Numbered from the stretch's first letter, positions 1 to 10,210 are shown. The stretch is 64,000 nt of DNA from Amyloporia xantha (GCA_036971615.1 JAYKKR010000008.1:558001-622000); one strand, 5' to 3'. Translations and numbers: made by a program. Notes: generated by a model not told the origin, from the letters alone.

Positions 1-1091
1 AGCACCGGCCAACTGCACGAGACGCTGCATACTTCCGGACAGAAAGTCTCCAGGGTATAAAGGACGGATATAGCCAGCAGAGTGTGTGCCCAGGCATATC
101 GCAGTCAGCTGCAAGTTGTCCGTAGACACGAAGAAGTCTGTGATGTCGATAGAAGACCTGTCCAAGCGGATATCCGACAGCTTCATCGAATCAGCGCATC
201 GTGCATTTAAAGCAGCTTGATTTAAACGACGTGTCACGAAGCGCACTTCGCCGGCGCATACGAGCCTCTCCAAGGCGGGGAGGGCACAGACAAGCCGGCC
301 GAATGTGTTAATCGAAGGGAGTGAGACATCAAAGAGACGCAGTGATGTGATCCCGACAAATGTGGAAAGATTCTCGAAGATGTCCGGCGGCATCTCCCAG
401 GCTCGCCACACTGCGTATCGGATGTCAAGATAGTTCACATTTGTCCACTTTCCGCCAAAAGTTGTTGCGAACGTGCCCAGGTGTGGTATCGGTCCCCTGC
501 CCAGCATGCCGCCAGAAATATACACCGCGTCTGGTCCTGTCCAGCTACTTTTCGTCGCTCCTATCCGTGCCACCTCCTTCTGATTCCTAAAATTAACTTG
601 ACCCGCTCCGTATTCTGGCGGGACATACTTGCTACCTCTCTCATACCATCCGTGCACAGAGTAGGCCATGCGGTAGGCTACCAAGGCATCCGGGTCGTAT
701 CGCAAGTAGGAAACGATATGGTCCCAAAGTTCGGGTGGAAGAAATCGAGGAGTGGACTGCGGAACGAAGTCCAGATTATCGTGAGTTGAATATGACAATT
801 GTAGCTAATCGTACTTGCCTCCATTGCCTCCATTGCCTCCATTGCCTCCCTTTCCCTTTTTCCCTTGTCCAGCTGTCGCTGTGTGGGACTCAGATCTGGA
901 ATTCCATTACTAGAGCCTGGTACCGCTGATTGGTTCATCGTGTCGATATCAGATGGAACAGCTCCGTTCGGAGAGCCTGTGCCCTGCTCGTGTTTGTGCG
1001 GAGCTTTCAGGTCGCTGAACATCGTGCTGCCCCGTACAACACCCTCTACTGTCAGATTTGGACTGGAAGCATCAGGCCCGTTATGATCCAT
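1..1091 (-). CDS. F-box-like protein, cluster copy 1 (3' end cut by window edge)
   Basis: Member 1 of a five-copy family of F-box-like proteins, which usually act as substrate adaptors of SCF ubiquitin ligases. Exon 1 (819-1091, 91 codons) starts at an ATG whose first residues, MDHNGPDASS, recur in copies 3-5. Intron 1 is 757-818 and exon 2 is 756 to the window edge. Exon 2 opens with the F-box-like motif LPPELWDHIVSYLRYD and stays open for all 252 codons, then runs off the window, so its third exon is not visible. The rest resembles a degenerate leucine-rich region (for example FVGITSLRLFDVSLPSINTF) with no clear family. Phase-consistent splicing of intron 1 needs a GC donor (GAG/GCAAGT). 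Exon 1 ends in a 9-bp repeat coding AMEAMEAMEA. The F-box assignment is from motif recognition only; the substrate is unknown. Confidence 0.72.
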
Positions 1092-1237
1092 GGTCATAGG
1101 ACAGAACTTGATATGGATGTGAAGGGAGAATGCGACTATGTAGCGGTATGAAGAGGACAAGCCAGCAACGCAGACATTTCCTATGGTCCAGTGAGCGTTT
1201 TCCAGACGGTTGAGACCGCAACTTCACGTAACCCGGT

Positions 1238-1247
1238 GGATATATAG
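1238..1247 (-). promoter_or_regulatory. TATA-like box upstream of F-box copy 1
   Basis: The plus-strand motif GGATATATAG lies about 150 bp upstream of the conserved ATG at 1091. The same motif in the same context (followed by a conserved GTCTG...ACAGCCTCA block) occurs before copies 2, 4 and 5, so it is probably the core promoter duplicated with the gene. Confidence 0.5.
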
Positions 1248-1369
1248 TACGTCCGACTGTCATGGAGCAAAGCCTCATGGCGGTCTCCCCCAGAGACATG
1301 GTGCTCATTTCAGTTCTCAAGTACACGTGTGATCGTACCAAGCTTCTCTCAGTCTCGCCTGTGCCCATC

Positions 1370-1725
1370 TGTCAGAGCCACAGACGAAAGGCGGGCTTGA
1401 TCAATCGATGCTCAAGTATACAGACAGCTAGAGTCCGAGTTGAGCAACTGTATATTGAGCTAATATACCTAACCACTCACCTAGAGTCCGAGTTGAGCAA
1501 CTGGGGAAGCCAGGATGCAACGGACTCTGAGGTGGTGCGCTTTGGGAACAAACAACGATCAACACAGAAGTGGCAACTACTCTAGGGGTGTAGGTAAAGA
1601 ATGGATTCTATCATAGGTACAGAAGGAGATAGGAATAAAGTGAATAGACAGAAAGATAGCTATAGATGTAAGGAGTCCATAGAAATAGTTTTCAAGAAGA
1701 GAGGTGAAGAATTACCCGTTTGACA
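1370..1725 (-). repeat. Copia 3' LTR (relative to element strand)
   Basis: This is a 356-bp direct repeat of 6332-6687 with no difference seen by eye. Inside it a 23-bp motif starting CTAGAGTCCGAGTTGAGCAA is present twice (1428-1450 and 1481-1503), perhaps a duplicated regulatory module. Confidence 0.95.
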
Positions 1726-1776
1726 CTCCCCCTTAATGAGACACCTCTCATTGTCCAAGCTCCCCTGAGTCCAACC

Positions 1777-4700
1777 TCACTCCAAACCCATCATGCGCCG
1801 CAAGTGCTCGACCTGAGGCTTTGCCAGAGCCTTGGTGAGCAAATCTGCAGGCATCTCATGAGTGGAGACATAGATAGGTTTGATGTACCCAGCCTCAACC
1901 TCATCACGTAGCCAGTAGAAGCGGAGGTCGAGGTGTTTGAGTCGACCGTGATGCTCCGGATTCTTCGACACAGTGAGTGCGGACTGATTGTCGATACAGA
2001 GGGTAGAGGGAGGATCATACCCATAGCCAATCTCAGAGAGAAGATTGCGCATCCACTTGATGTCCCTTCCGGCCTCGACTGCAGCAACGTACTCCGACTC
2101 CGTGGTGGAAAGAGTGACGATGGATTGCAGCTTGCTACTCCAGTTGACAGCGCCTGTACCCATGCGAACCAGGTAGCCACTTGTGGAACGTCCATTCTCC
2201 AGATTATCGCCATGCGATGCATCTGTGAACGTCACAAAGGGCTCTGTAGTCGAAGGGTCAGGGCGGTAAGTGAGTTTGAGATCCTTTGTCCCCTGCAAGT
2301 AACGGAAGAGATGCTTGACCGCTTTCCAATGCTGCTCACCAGGATTGTGGTTGAAGCGCGCAAGACAGCCAACAGCATAGGAGATGTCTGGACGAGTAGC
2401 GGAGGAAAGATACTGCAGGGCACCTACAGCCTGCAGGTAAGGGATGTTGCTCATGCTAGCTACTTCTTCGGGCGTTTTGGGGGACATGGAAGAGGATAGG
2501 ATCAAACCGGGAGTCATAGGAGTGGAAACCGTACTGCACTCGCTGTGGTTGAAGCGCTCGAGGACGTCGATGATGTATTGTCGCTGAGACAGAGCAAGAG
2601 TGCGAGTTGGACGATCCCGAGTGATCTCGATTCCCAGAAGATATGACGTTGCGCCCAAATCACGAAGCTTGAAGTGGCTAGCTAGCTCTTCGACGAAGTT
2701 GTCAAGCGCAGACTGGGAGGAGGAAACAGCAGTGATATCATCGACATAGATAGGGACAATGATGCGAATGTTATCACGCTCGTATACGTACACTCCAGCG
2801 TCTGAGGAAATGCGCTTGAAACCCATCTTGACCAGCGTAGCATGCAGCTTCTTGTTCCAGCGTCGACCAGCTTGCTTTAGCCCGTAGATAGGCTTGCGCA
2901 GATGTAAAGCAACTCGCTTGTTACCATTCTGAAAGCCCTCCGGTTGACGCATGTAGACATCCGCATCCATCTCACCATTCAGGAAAGCATGGGAGATGTC
3001 AATGGAGCGTATGTGGAGGTCCTCGATGGCAGCAGTGGCAAGAATGGCTCGAATGCTGGCCATGCGAATGGTGGGAGCGAAGGTTTCGACGAAATCGTAG
3101 CCAGGGCGCTGAGAAAAGCCTTGGGCAACAAGTCTAGCCTTGTAGCGTTCGATGGAGCCGTCCGCATTGCGCTTGATCTTAAAGACCCACTTACAGCCAA
3201 TAGCCTTGCGGTCAGGAGGTAGATCGACGACTTCCCAAGTGCCATTCTCAATCTGTGCATCGTATTCCTCCTGAATAGCGGCGCGCCACTTGTCTGCGTC
3301 CGGGCGTCTCATGGCTTCCGCATAAGTCGCAGGCTCAGACTCTGCATAGTGGGCAGCCTCTTCGGCATCCTCGTCATCGCTGTCATTGTCCTCAAAATCC
3401 TCTGCGAGTGCTGGGAGATCATCATCATCGCTGTCTGGAACAGCGGGAGGAGGTTCTCTCCACTCAGCTTCGACTGGAGGAGGAGGCGACAGTGGAACAG
3501 CAGGAGGCGGTGGAGGCGGAGGCGACGGCGGAGGTGGAGGCGGGGGAACCGGAGCAGGAGCACGTGAACGAGTAGCAGGACGGGAATACGGATGCCATGG
3601 AACAGACCAATCTTGCACTGGACGCTTCGCTCGACGCTCGCGTCGAAGAGCGATGGGACGATCATCGACAGGAAGTTCTGGGACTGGAGGAGGAAAAGGA
3701 GCGTCTGCAGGCACATCTTGGATAGGATCCAGCTCTGGAGGAGCAGGAGGATCTGGTAACTCCCCCTCAAGAGGTGGCGCAGGCGCAACAGCGGGCACAG
3801 GCACAGGATCAGCGACCGGCAGAGGAGCAGGTGCAGGAGGAGGAGAGGGTGGTGGAGGCGGCGGAGCAGCATCAGGAGGTGGCGGTGGAGGTGGAGGAGC
3901 AGAGTTAGAAGTAGGAGGAGAAGCAAGAGGGGCTGTCGATTGCTTCAGACCAGGAAAGTAGCGCTCATCGAAATCAGCACGCTCTGAAAGAATGATCCGC
4001 TTCGTCGTAGGATTGTAGAATCTCCAACCTTTAACACCATCAGGATAACCAATGAAGACGCACTTCTCCATATGGGCGCCAAGACTCGTCCGCTTGTCCT
4101 TCTGGACGTGGACATAGGCAGTGCATCCCCAAACGCGGAGATGGCTAACGTCCGGCTTGCGCTTGTACCACATCTCAAAGGGCGTAGCGTCTGGTAGCAC
4201 GGAGGAGGCACAGCGGTTCAGAACATGCACGAGAGTAGACAGAGCCTCTCCCCAGAAAGAGGGAGGAAGACCAGACTCAGAAAGCATAGAACTGATACCA
4301 TCGCCTAGAATTCGATTGGTGCGCTCTGCAACACCGTTCTGCTGCGGTCGATTGCGCGTGGAGTGTTGTCGTTCAATGCCGTGCTCTGTGGTGAAGGAAA
4401 GGAAGGCAGTGGACATGTATTCACCTCCCTTGTCGTCTCGCAACGCTTTGATCCTGCAGTCCGTCTGATTCTCCGCCCACGCCTTGTAATGTCTGAACAT
4501 TTCGAAGACCTGATCCTTTGTCTTCATTAAGTAGACAGTGCGGAAGCGAGAGAAGTCGTCGATGAATGTAACCCAGTAGCGATAGCCAGAGTGGGTTTGG
4601 ACAGGCAGGGGACCATGAACGTCAGAGTGAACGAGTTCGAGCGGTTTGCTGGCACGATGAGACGACGGAGGGAAAGGATTAGCATGCATCTTCCCAGCAA

Positions 4701-5238
4701 GACAGGGCTCGCAGACAGGGTCTGAGGGAGCCTTAGAGTCGAGTGTCAGACCAGTGACAAGATCCTGAGACAGCAAACGCTTCACTCCGTCGATGTGACG
4801 ATGCGCGAGACGACGATGCCAGAGCGAAAGATCGAGAGGAAGAGTGGAGCTCAGCTTTGCATACTCTGTAAGAGCGACAGTATGACCGGCTAAAAGCGCA
4901 GTGTTCGAGTCGTCGATGCGGGCGCAGAAGAGCGTTCGACCTCCCTTTGAGAAGTCCATCCTTTCACGTCCAATGCGCACAGTGAATTGGCAACGTCGTG
5001 TTAAGAAAAGGACAGACAGGAGATTGTTACGAAGGGCAGGGACATGTAGAACACGGGTAAACTCGACGTTCTTGACCACCCTACCTCCCACAATCGGCGA
5101 AAGACCACAGTTCCAACCCCAGCAGAATAGACAACCTGATTGTCTGCGAGGCGTATAGCGACACGATGCGGGGAGTAGTCGCGAAGCCAGTGTCGATGAG
5201 GAGTCATGTGAGCTGTAGCACCTGAGTCTGCGTTCCAA
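1777..5238 (-). CDS. Copia pol: integrase, reverse transcriptase, RNase H
   Basis: This is the main Copia reading frame, 1,153 codons, of which the part below about 5,100 aligns as pol. In order: a GAG-pre-integrase region with the HRRLAHRH and CEPC...C zinc-binding pattern (residues about 130-190); the integrase core with catalytic Asp in VHSDVHGP (near 203), Asp in LRDDKGGEY (near 265) and Glu in VAERTN (near 302); a very proline-rich linker (near 430-640); an RVT_2 reverse transcriptase with KARLVAQGF, DISHAFLNG and the YVDD active site (near 830); and an RNase H with FTDASH and TLSTTESEY, ending ADLLTKALAKPQ. All these motifs are intact. The frame joins upstream gag-protease only across a frameshift at about 5,097, so this copy cannot make an unbroken polyprotein as written. 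Confidence 0.93.
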   Translation of the reverse strand: MERRLRCYSSHDSSSTLASRLLPASCRYTPRRQSGCLFCWGWNCGLSPIVGGRVVKNVEFTRVLHVPALRNNLLSVLFLTRRCQFTVRIGRERMDFSKGGRTLFCARIDDSNTALLAGHTVALTEYAKLSSTLPLDLSLWHRRLAHRHIDGVKRLLSQDLVTGLTLDSKAPSDPVCEPCLAGKMHANPFPPSSHRASKPLELVHSDVHGPLPVQTHSGYRYWVTFIDDFSRFRTVYLMKTKDQVFEMFRHYKAWAENQTDCRIKALRDDKGGEYMSTAFLSFTTEHGIERQHSTRNRPQQNGVAERTNRILGDGISSMLSESGLPPSFWGEALSTLVHVLNRCASSVLPDATPFEMWYKRKPDVSHLRVWGCTAYVHVQKDKRTSLGAHMEKCVFIGYPDGVKGWRFYNPTTKRIILSERADFDERYFPGLKQSTAPLASPPTSNSAPPPPPPPPDAAPPPPPPSPPPAPAPLPVADPVPVPAVAPAPPLEGELPDPPAPPELDPIQDVPADAPFPPPVPELPVDDRPIALRRERRAKRPVQDWSVPWHPYSRPATRSRAPAPVPPPPPPPSPPPPPPPAVPLSPPPPVEAEWREPPPAVPDSDDDDLPALAEDFEDNDSDDEDAEEAAHYAESEPATYAEAMRRPDADKWRAAIQEEYDAQIENGTWEVVDLPPDRKAIGCKWVFKIKRNADGSIERYKARLVAQGFSQRPGYDFVETFAPTIRMASIRAILATAAIEDLHIRSIDISHAFLNGEMDADVYMRQPEGFQNGNKRVALHLRKPIYGLKQAGRRWNKKLHATLVKMGFKRISSDAGVYVYERDNIRIIVPIYVDDITAVSSSQSALDNFVEELASHFKLRDLGATSYLLGIEITRDRPTRTLALSQRQYIIDVLERFNHSECSTVSTPMTPGLILSSSMSPKTPEEVASMSNIPYLQAVGALQYLSSATRPDISYAVGCLARFNHNPGEQHWKAVKHLFRYLQGTKDLKLTYRPDPSTTEPFVTFTDASHGDNLENGRSTSGYLVRMGTGAVNWSSKLQSIVTLSTTESEYVAAVEAGRDIKWMRNLLSEIGYGYDPPSTLCIDNQSALTVSKNPEHHGRLKHLDLRFYWLRDEVEAGYIKPIYVSTHEMPADLLTKALAKPQVEHLRRMMGLE

Positions 5239-5882
5239 TCCATGTTAGCGTCGGTCTGAAGAGGCGAAAGAGGATCGGAGGGATCGACAGAACGAAGACT
5301 TGCATTGCCAGCTGACTCTGTAGCATTCGCCTGGTCCAGACGCTTGCGCGGTTGACGAGCCTTCTCCTTGGCCTTCGCAAACTTGAAGCAAACACTCTGG
5401 GTGTGACCCTTGCGACCGCAGAAGTCGCAGGTAGCATCCGCAGATGCAGCGTTCGCGCTGGCTGAAGAGATCGAAGTCGAAGGGGACGAAGTAGCGGCAA
5501 GAGCGACGGAGGACGATGAAGACGAAGGAAGGGTAAGAGAGGGACGTGCCATGCGATTGAGCTCCTCTGTTTGGAACGCTTCGATGACCTTGGACTTGTC
5601 GAGCTTCTCTGGGAGCATCATGATGAGAGCAGAGGTAAAGCTCGCATACTGCTCGCGCGGAAGCGCACGAATCATCGCCATGGCTTGAAGCTCATTGTCC
5701 AAGTCAGCGAGAGAGAAGGAGGGAGGACGGAGGTTCTGGCAAGTGAGCATAGCCTCCTCGATGCGGTTCGTGAGAGACTGCAAAGACTCCCCTCGTCCTT
5801 GGAGATCGTCAAGAGGGATTCGTACGCGTTGAAGCGTGCACCCGGACGACGAACGACATGGGCAGCCTCCAATGCACTCCAC
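5001..5882 (-). CDS. Copia gag C-terminal part with zinc knuckle and protease site
   Basis: This is the middle frame of the broken Copia gag-pol. It has the second half of gag (IEEAM through a serine-rich stretch), a CCHC zinc knuckle (CDFCGRKGHTQSVC) that binds RNA, and the aspartic protease active site DSGATAHMT followed by RDYSPHR. The first residues before about 5,790 are a shadow of the true gag frame and the last ones after about 5,100 a shadow of pol. Both junctions are consistent with loss of one base. At the first junction the minus strand has four G where a fifth would restore the frame (5789-5792). Confidence 0.85.
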   Translation of the reverse strand: MECIGGCPCRSSSGCTLQRVRIPLDDLQGRGESLQSLTNRIEEAMLTCQNLRPPSFSLADLDNELQAMAMIRALPREQYASFTSALIMMLPEKLDKSKVIEAFQTEELNRMARPSLTLPSSSSSSVALAATSSPSTSISSASANAASADATCDFCGRKGHTQSVCFKFAKAKEKARQPRKRLDQANATESAGNASLRSVDPSDPLSPLQTDANMDWNADSGATAHMTPHRHWLRDYSPHRVAIRLADNQVVYSAGVGTVVFRRLWEVGWSRTSSLPVFYMSLPFVTISCLSFS

Positions 5883-6148
5883 ATACGCACAGGATCCTCC
5901 TCAAACCCACTGAAATGGATGCGCTGGTCCGGTGAGACGTTCAGGAAGATCTCACCAGCAGCCTTGGACTCTATCTTGTCCCATTCCCTGCGCTCTATGT
6001 CCTCCTCCACAGGCGGACGACTCTCCACACCGCTCACAAGCCTCCAGTAGCCCATCTTCATCAGATATGCTCGCATCTCTCCCCTCCACTGCGGATAATT
6101 GCCGTTCGAAAGCGGCTTGAAGCGCGGATGAGAGTCGATGGATGACAT
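5672..6148 (-). CDS. Copia gag N-terminal part
   Basis: The ATG at 6148 lies about 180 bp inside the 5' LTR boundary. The sequence has the usual Copia gag start: a short leader, then PLSNGNYPQWRGEMRAYLMK with the conserved Trp, GYWRLVSG, and a WSALEAAH motif in a UBN2-like gag domain that forms virus-like particle protein. Residues after about 5,790 are out of frame owing to the first single-base deletion. No signal peptide or membrane segment is seen. Confidence 0.85.
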   Translation of the reverse strand: MSSIDSHPRFKPLSNGNYPQWRGEMRAYLMKMGYWRLVSGVESRPPVEEDIERREWDKIESKAAGEIFLNVSPDQRIHFSGFEEDPVRMWSALEAAHVVRRPGARFNAYESLLTISKDEGSLCSLSRTASRRLCSLARTSVLPPSLSLTWTMSFKPWR

Positions 6149-6300
6149 GGCAGGCAGAGGCGACGATCAGCAGAGATCAGAGAAGATCAGGAAAGATCAG
6201 AGTGTTGTAGAAGGAGTGTAGGGATTGTAGAGACAGTGTAGTAGCCAGATATTGAAATAGAGCTCGATCCAGAAGCTGTAGCAAGCAGAGAAGATTGACG

Positions 6301-6331
6301 ACGAAGCGGTCAGAGCGCGGGGCTCATAACC
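6301..6331 (-). promoter_or_regulatory. Primer-binding site matching the 5' half of initiator tRNA-Met
   Basis: Directly inside the 5' LTR the plus strand ends GCGGGGCTCATAACC, which is the anticodon arm (CAU) of initiator tRNA-Met. The upstream GAAGCGGTCAGAGCG resembles its D arm. The minus-strand element is thus complementary to an internal tRNA region rather than to the CCA 3' end, as known for Drosophila copia, which primes from a cut half tRNA. The match to this fungus's own tRNA is inferred. Confidence 0.75.
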
Positions 6332-6687
6332 TGTCAGAGCCACAGACGAAAGGCGGGCTTGATCAATCGATGCTCAAGTATACAGACAGCTAGAGTCCGA
6401 GTTGAGCAACTGTATATTGAGCTAATATACCTAACCACTCACCTAGAGTCCGAGTTGAGCAACTGGGGAAGCCAGGATGCAACGGACTCTGAGGTGGTGC
6501 GCTTTGGGAACAAACAACGATCAACACAGAAGTGGCAACTACTCTAGGGGTGTAGGTAAAGAATGGATTCTATCATAGGTACAGAAGGAGATAGGAATAA
6601 AGTGAATAGACAGAAAGATAGCTATAGATGTAAGGAGTCCATAGAAATAGTTTTCAAGAAGAGAGGTGAAGAATTACCCGTTTGACA
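6332..6687 (-). repeat. Copia 5' LTR (relative to element strand)
   Basis: This is the direct repeat of 1370-1725, ending TTTGACA before the target duplication CCATC at 6688-6692. The element's promoter and start of transcription should be here. Confidence 0.95.
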
Positions 6688-7760
6688 CCATCGCAAACTC
6701 ATTCGTCTTTCCACCGGCCCGTCAACAAGCGCACTGACTCGCAAAGACATCAACGCTTTGCTGCAATTTCTTCAGGATTTTCTGGCGGAATAGTGAGTAC
6801 CGACCACGTTTTGAATGTCTCAGGGCTATCCTCCTTCATATACGAATAACATTACAGCCTCAAATATCTGAGGCGTCAAATACCTACAGTGAAAGAACGC
6901 ATGGCCTGTTCCAAACTTCCGGAAGTCTGTCACACAATCGATCTCTACATCTCCTCATCAGGTTCCCCATGAGGCGCTCGGAAGTGCTGGAAGGCTCTCC
7001 CATAACCGCCTGCGGAGTCCGTCGCGAGCAGAAGTCATGATTGTATCTCATGCAGCATAAGAATATCGTGCTATTCTTCTTTCGTCCTGTGGTTCTGCCG
7101 CTCACATATTAATATCATGGAGGGAAAGAACCACTTGCGCTTCGACGGCACGTTCGGCCCTACAGTAATACCGCGGAACATTCTACGACTTCGTTTAGGT
7201 GTCCCCACTGATGCCATCGACTCTCGGTGCATTAGCTATGAAGTAGCCCCTGTGTCTTTCTCAAGTGCGGATCAGTGCTGCATTATTATCAGCACCGTAT
7301 ATGTCGATCGAGTGTCCTAAGATGGTCAACGTAGCCTCTTGAGAAAGCGCGAAATGGCGACGCAGTGTGCATGCCAATGGCACGCACAAGTCTCTCCGAG
7401 CAGCTCACTGACTTGTGAAGAAGCGTGATATGATCCAAGAGCGTTCTACGGTTGATCGTCTTTTTGTGTGATGTGGTTGGTTTCCAACTGTCAATACTGC
7501 CTGGATGAGTGAGATCAGAGGCGGAAGCGTTTTGGAATTGTTCTTCAAGTTACTGTCTTAATATTCGTTCAAAGCGATGAAATCTCGCGCAGGTGCGCAG
7601 TGTTCATCAATGAAGATTCATCTTTGACACAAAGAGACGACCGCACCGACGGCTAAGCTTAGATTGCTTAGACTCGAAATTCAAATGCTCGAGCTCAAGT
7701 CGCCTTATTTTTCTGACCCTGACGTTCTTAGGCCGTATTTGTTGTTCCTCAGTTTCAGTC
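6688..7760. other. Spacer of duplication unit 1, no clear gene
   Basis: This continues the host sequence split by the Copia insertion and is homologous to the unit 4 spacer after 23,110. A short plus-strand stretch near 7,210-7,320 (CATCGACTCTCGGTGCATTAG...) aligns with 8,170-8,260 and 23,610-23,720, so a degraded shared sequence is present. Reading frames are short and not conserved between copies, and I do not call a gene. Confidence 0.5.
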
Positions 7761-8232
7761 ATATGAATGATACAAGTAGTCCATTCAGAACGGCAGTAAA
7801 TTTACATACGATACACGATAAGCAAAACACATCGCAGGGTACATGACATGGAAAAATAAATGCAGTAGTATGTACACCAAAGCCGCCAGTACACCTACGG
7901 TGACACACCGTCCGATCGTGACATCAAGGTTTTTATGGAGAATAACAGGAGAAGAGAATCGCATATATAGGTGCTGCCAGGTCGTTCTCATCTCGTATTA
8001 CAATGGCCATGTGCATTCAGCTGTGCTGTATCACGGGCCGTGACAGGACGAGAGTAAGTCCCATTGACGATCCACATGAACACAAAGCCCGACTGAATGA
8101 CCGGGTGCGTGTTAGCTCGATGGTGGTCCAGTAGGGAGGTGGGAGTCGAGCCCGCTTGGACGCTTCCGCCGACTATGTCGGCTTTCAGTACATTAGCTGC
8201 GAAGGAGCGCATCTGTCGCGCTTCATTACTGA
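7761..8232. repeat. Downstream block of F-box unit 2
   Basis: This shows diverged homology to 11,950-12,700, 19,710-20,290 and 27,970-28,600. Shared words include AGTCCATT at its left side, an ACATGACA(C)TGG word, a GTCCGATCGTG-type word and AAGTCCC followed by a CGGG/CACGGG word. It always lies just 3' of the F-box-like gene and may include its 3' untranslated region. This copy is the most diverged. Confidence 0.55.
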
Positions 8233-10175
8233 TCAACATCGCATACCAGCACCAGGCATGTCGATGGAGCGGACTGGAATGGGGAAGAGGGCCAATAATT
8301 GTTTGTTGCCATCACTTGCGGTGTTACAGCAATTAATACCATTTACTGATGCTGTTCGGCGAGAAAGGTAAGGTAAAACATCAGTCCAATCAACGCAACT
8401 ATAAGAAAATACACACCTCAGGATGCCTCGTGTGTGTGTTGTAGGCATCTGAGACTCGATGAGCGTCATCCATAAAGACTTGGCATTCTTGTTGTCATCC
8501 ATCTGCCGGATAAGATCTTCATCAATTCCAAGTCCAATTTTAACCTTTGTGAGCTTGTCGAATACAGGGAGGGTCAAGATCTGGTCAAGTTGAGAGCAAA
8601 AACCACCGGACAATGTTGTCAGGGCTGCATCTAACCCCTCAGGATCGGTGAATCGCATGGAATAAAGATCAAATCCTATAGAGATCTCGCCAATAACGTT
8701 TGATGTGAGCTGAGAGACCAGCCGAACGATGCAGCCAGTGTTGAAATCCATATCGTTAAACTTAAGGACGAGTCTGAATGATTTCAGAAATGTATTATAT
8801 GAAATGCCGATGCGATACTCTGGAAATAACAATCAGCCTGGCAACCTCGAGGATTGAATATTGTATCGCTCACCGCCAGGCACCAGAATCAGGGTGAGTT
8901 CTTCGAGTGAAGCACCAGCAGAAGGTAGGAGACGCTGAATGTTTCTGGATCGAACATTCTCGGGGTACAAAGGATAGACTCTATCCTCCCCGTAGGTATA
9001 GCCCAGGCATATCTTGGTCAATTTTGCAGAAATGGCCGTAGACACGAAGAAGTTGGTTATGTCGTCGATAGAAGTTGCCATGTCGTCACTTGAAGGCCTG
9101 TCCAACTCGTATAGGGTGACATTCGAGAGCTTCATCGAATCAGCGCGCCCATGTGGAAGTGCAGCAGGTTGGAGACCACGTCTCACGAAGCGCACCGCCC
9201 TGCAGTCGAGCGTCTGCAGGGCGGGAAAGGCGCAGACAAGCCGGTCGAATGTAGCAACCGAAGGGAACGTGACGTCATCGAGATCGAGCCATGTAATCCC
9301 GGTGAACGTGGCCAGATTGCGAAAGATGTCCGGCGGCATCTCCCAGGCTCGCCACTCTGCGTACTCGATCGAAAGCCAGTCTGTCTTTGTCCATTTTCCG
9401 CCAAGCATCGCTGCGAATGTGCCCAGGTGTGGGATTGATCCCCTGCTGTCTTTGCGCGAGCCGCCCGTGAATGTTATGCTACCCGGCCCTGTCCAGACGC
9501 TTTTCATCCTGCCTATGCACGCAACCTTGTTCCGATTCGAAAAGCTGACAGCGTCTCGTCCGTATTCTGGTGGCACGTACTTGCTAGCCCTCTCGTACCA
9601 TCCGAATCTACGGTAGGCCTTACTGTAAGCTAGCAGCGCATCCAGATCGTACCGCAAGTAGGAAACGATGTGGTCCCAAAGTTCGGGCGGAAGATATCGA
9701 GGAGTGGGCTGCACGACGAGTTACAAATTATGGTGAGTTGGAATTGATAACGGTAGTCAAATTTACCTACCTCCCTTGCCTTCCTTACCTTCCCTGATTC
9801 CCTCGCCTTCCTTTCCTCCCTCACCTTCTCTGCCTCTTTCGCTTTCCCTGCCTCCCTCGCCTTCCTGGCCGCCCCTATCCTCCATACCACCCTCCATCCA
9901 AGTCTGTTGACCAGCTGTTGCAACTGGACACATGAGGATTTGTTACTGCCATCCGGTGCCACTATTCGGTTATTCAGGTTGATGTTGGACCGAGCATCCA
10001 CGCCTCGTCTGCCCGCATCCCGTCCGTGTCTGTGCTCGTGCTCAGCAATCGGGTTTCCGACTCTTGTGTTGGCCCGCCGCAAGATCGTTGAATAGGATGG
10101 GCCATTTTGTATCTGCTTTTGGCCTGAGGCCTCACCGTGATCATTGCACTTGAAGTAGGACAGTAGAAAAGACAT
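8233..10175 (-). CDS. F-box-like protein, cluster copy 2
   Basis: There are three exons: 9771-10175, 8874-9708 and 8233-8819, with introns of 62 and 54 nt (GTAGGT...GTGCAG and GTGAGC...TTCCAG). Exon 1 is in phase 0 at the first junction and exon 2 in phase 1 at the second, and all frames join cleanly. The start MSFLLSYFK at 10175 lies about 40 bp below a TATA motif; the ATG conserved in other copies is lost here. Exon 1 has a Lys-Ala-Arg-Glu repeat (KAREAGKAKEAEKVREERK). Exon 2 starts with PTPRYLPPELWDHIVSYL, the F-box-like motif. Exon 3 has helical sequence with weak leucine repeats and goes past the stop used by copies 3-5 (shared ILRCV motif), adding about 50 residues that may be untranslated if a further intron exists. 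The protein is about 609 residues; function beyond F-box adaptor is unknown. Confidence 0.72.
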
Positions 10176-10210
10176 TTGAGGTTATCGGGTACGCACTTTC
10201 TGTTGCCTTG

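Larger units (their letters stand above)
1370..6687 (-). mobile_element. Complete Ty1/Copia LTR retrotransposon
   Basis: The element is 5,318 bp long, bounded by two 356-bp LTRs that look identical, each TGTCAG...TTGACA in plus-strand orientation. Both sides carry the 5-bp target duplication CCATC (1365-1369 and 6688-6692). The coding strand is minus, with the order gag, zinc knuckle, protease, integrase, reverse transcriptase, RNase H, which is the Copia order (integrase before reverse transcriptase). A purine-rich tract, the complement of plus-strand CTCCCCCTTA, abuts the 3' LTR at about 1726-1735, and a primer-binding site abuts the 5' LTR. It lies in the spacer of F-box unit 1: the flanks on both sides align with uninterrupted sequence near 23,060-23,260 in unit 4. 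Identical LTRs imply a recent insertion, yet the coding region has two frameshifts. Confidence 0.97.

Noticed and set aside
3386..3961. Glycine-rich plus-strand frame of 191 codons
   Set aside because: It is the antisense shadow of the proline-rich linker of the Copia pol protein.
5080..5800. Programmed frameshifting between Copia gag and pol
   Set aside because: Copia elements normally use a single frame. The breaks lie at different places inside conserved domains, and the first is at a short homopolymer, so random deletion or sequence error fits better than a programmed signal.
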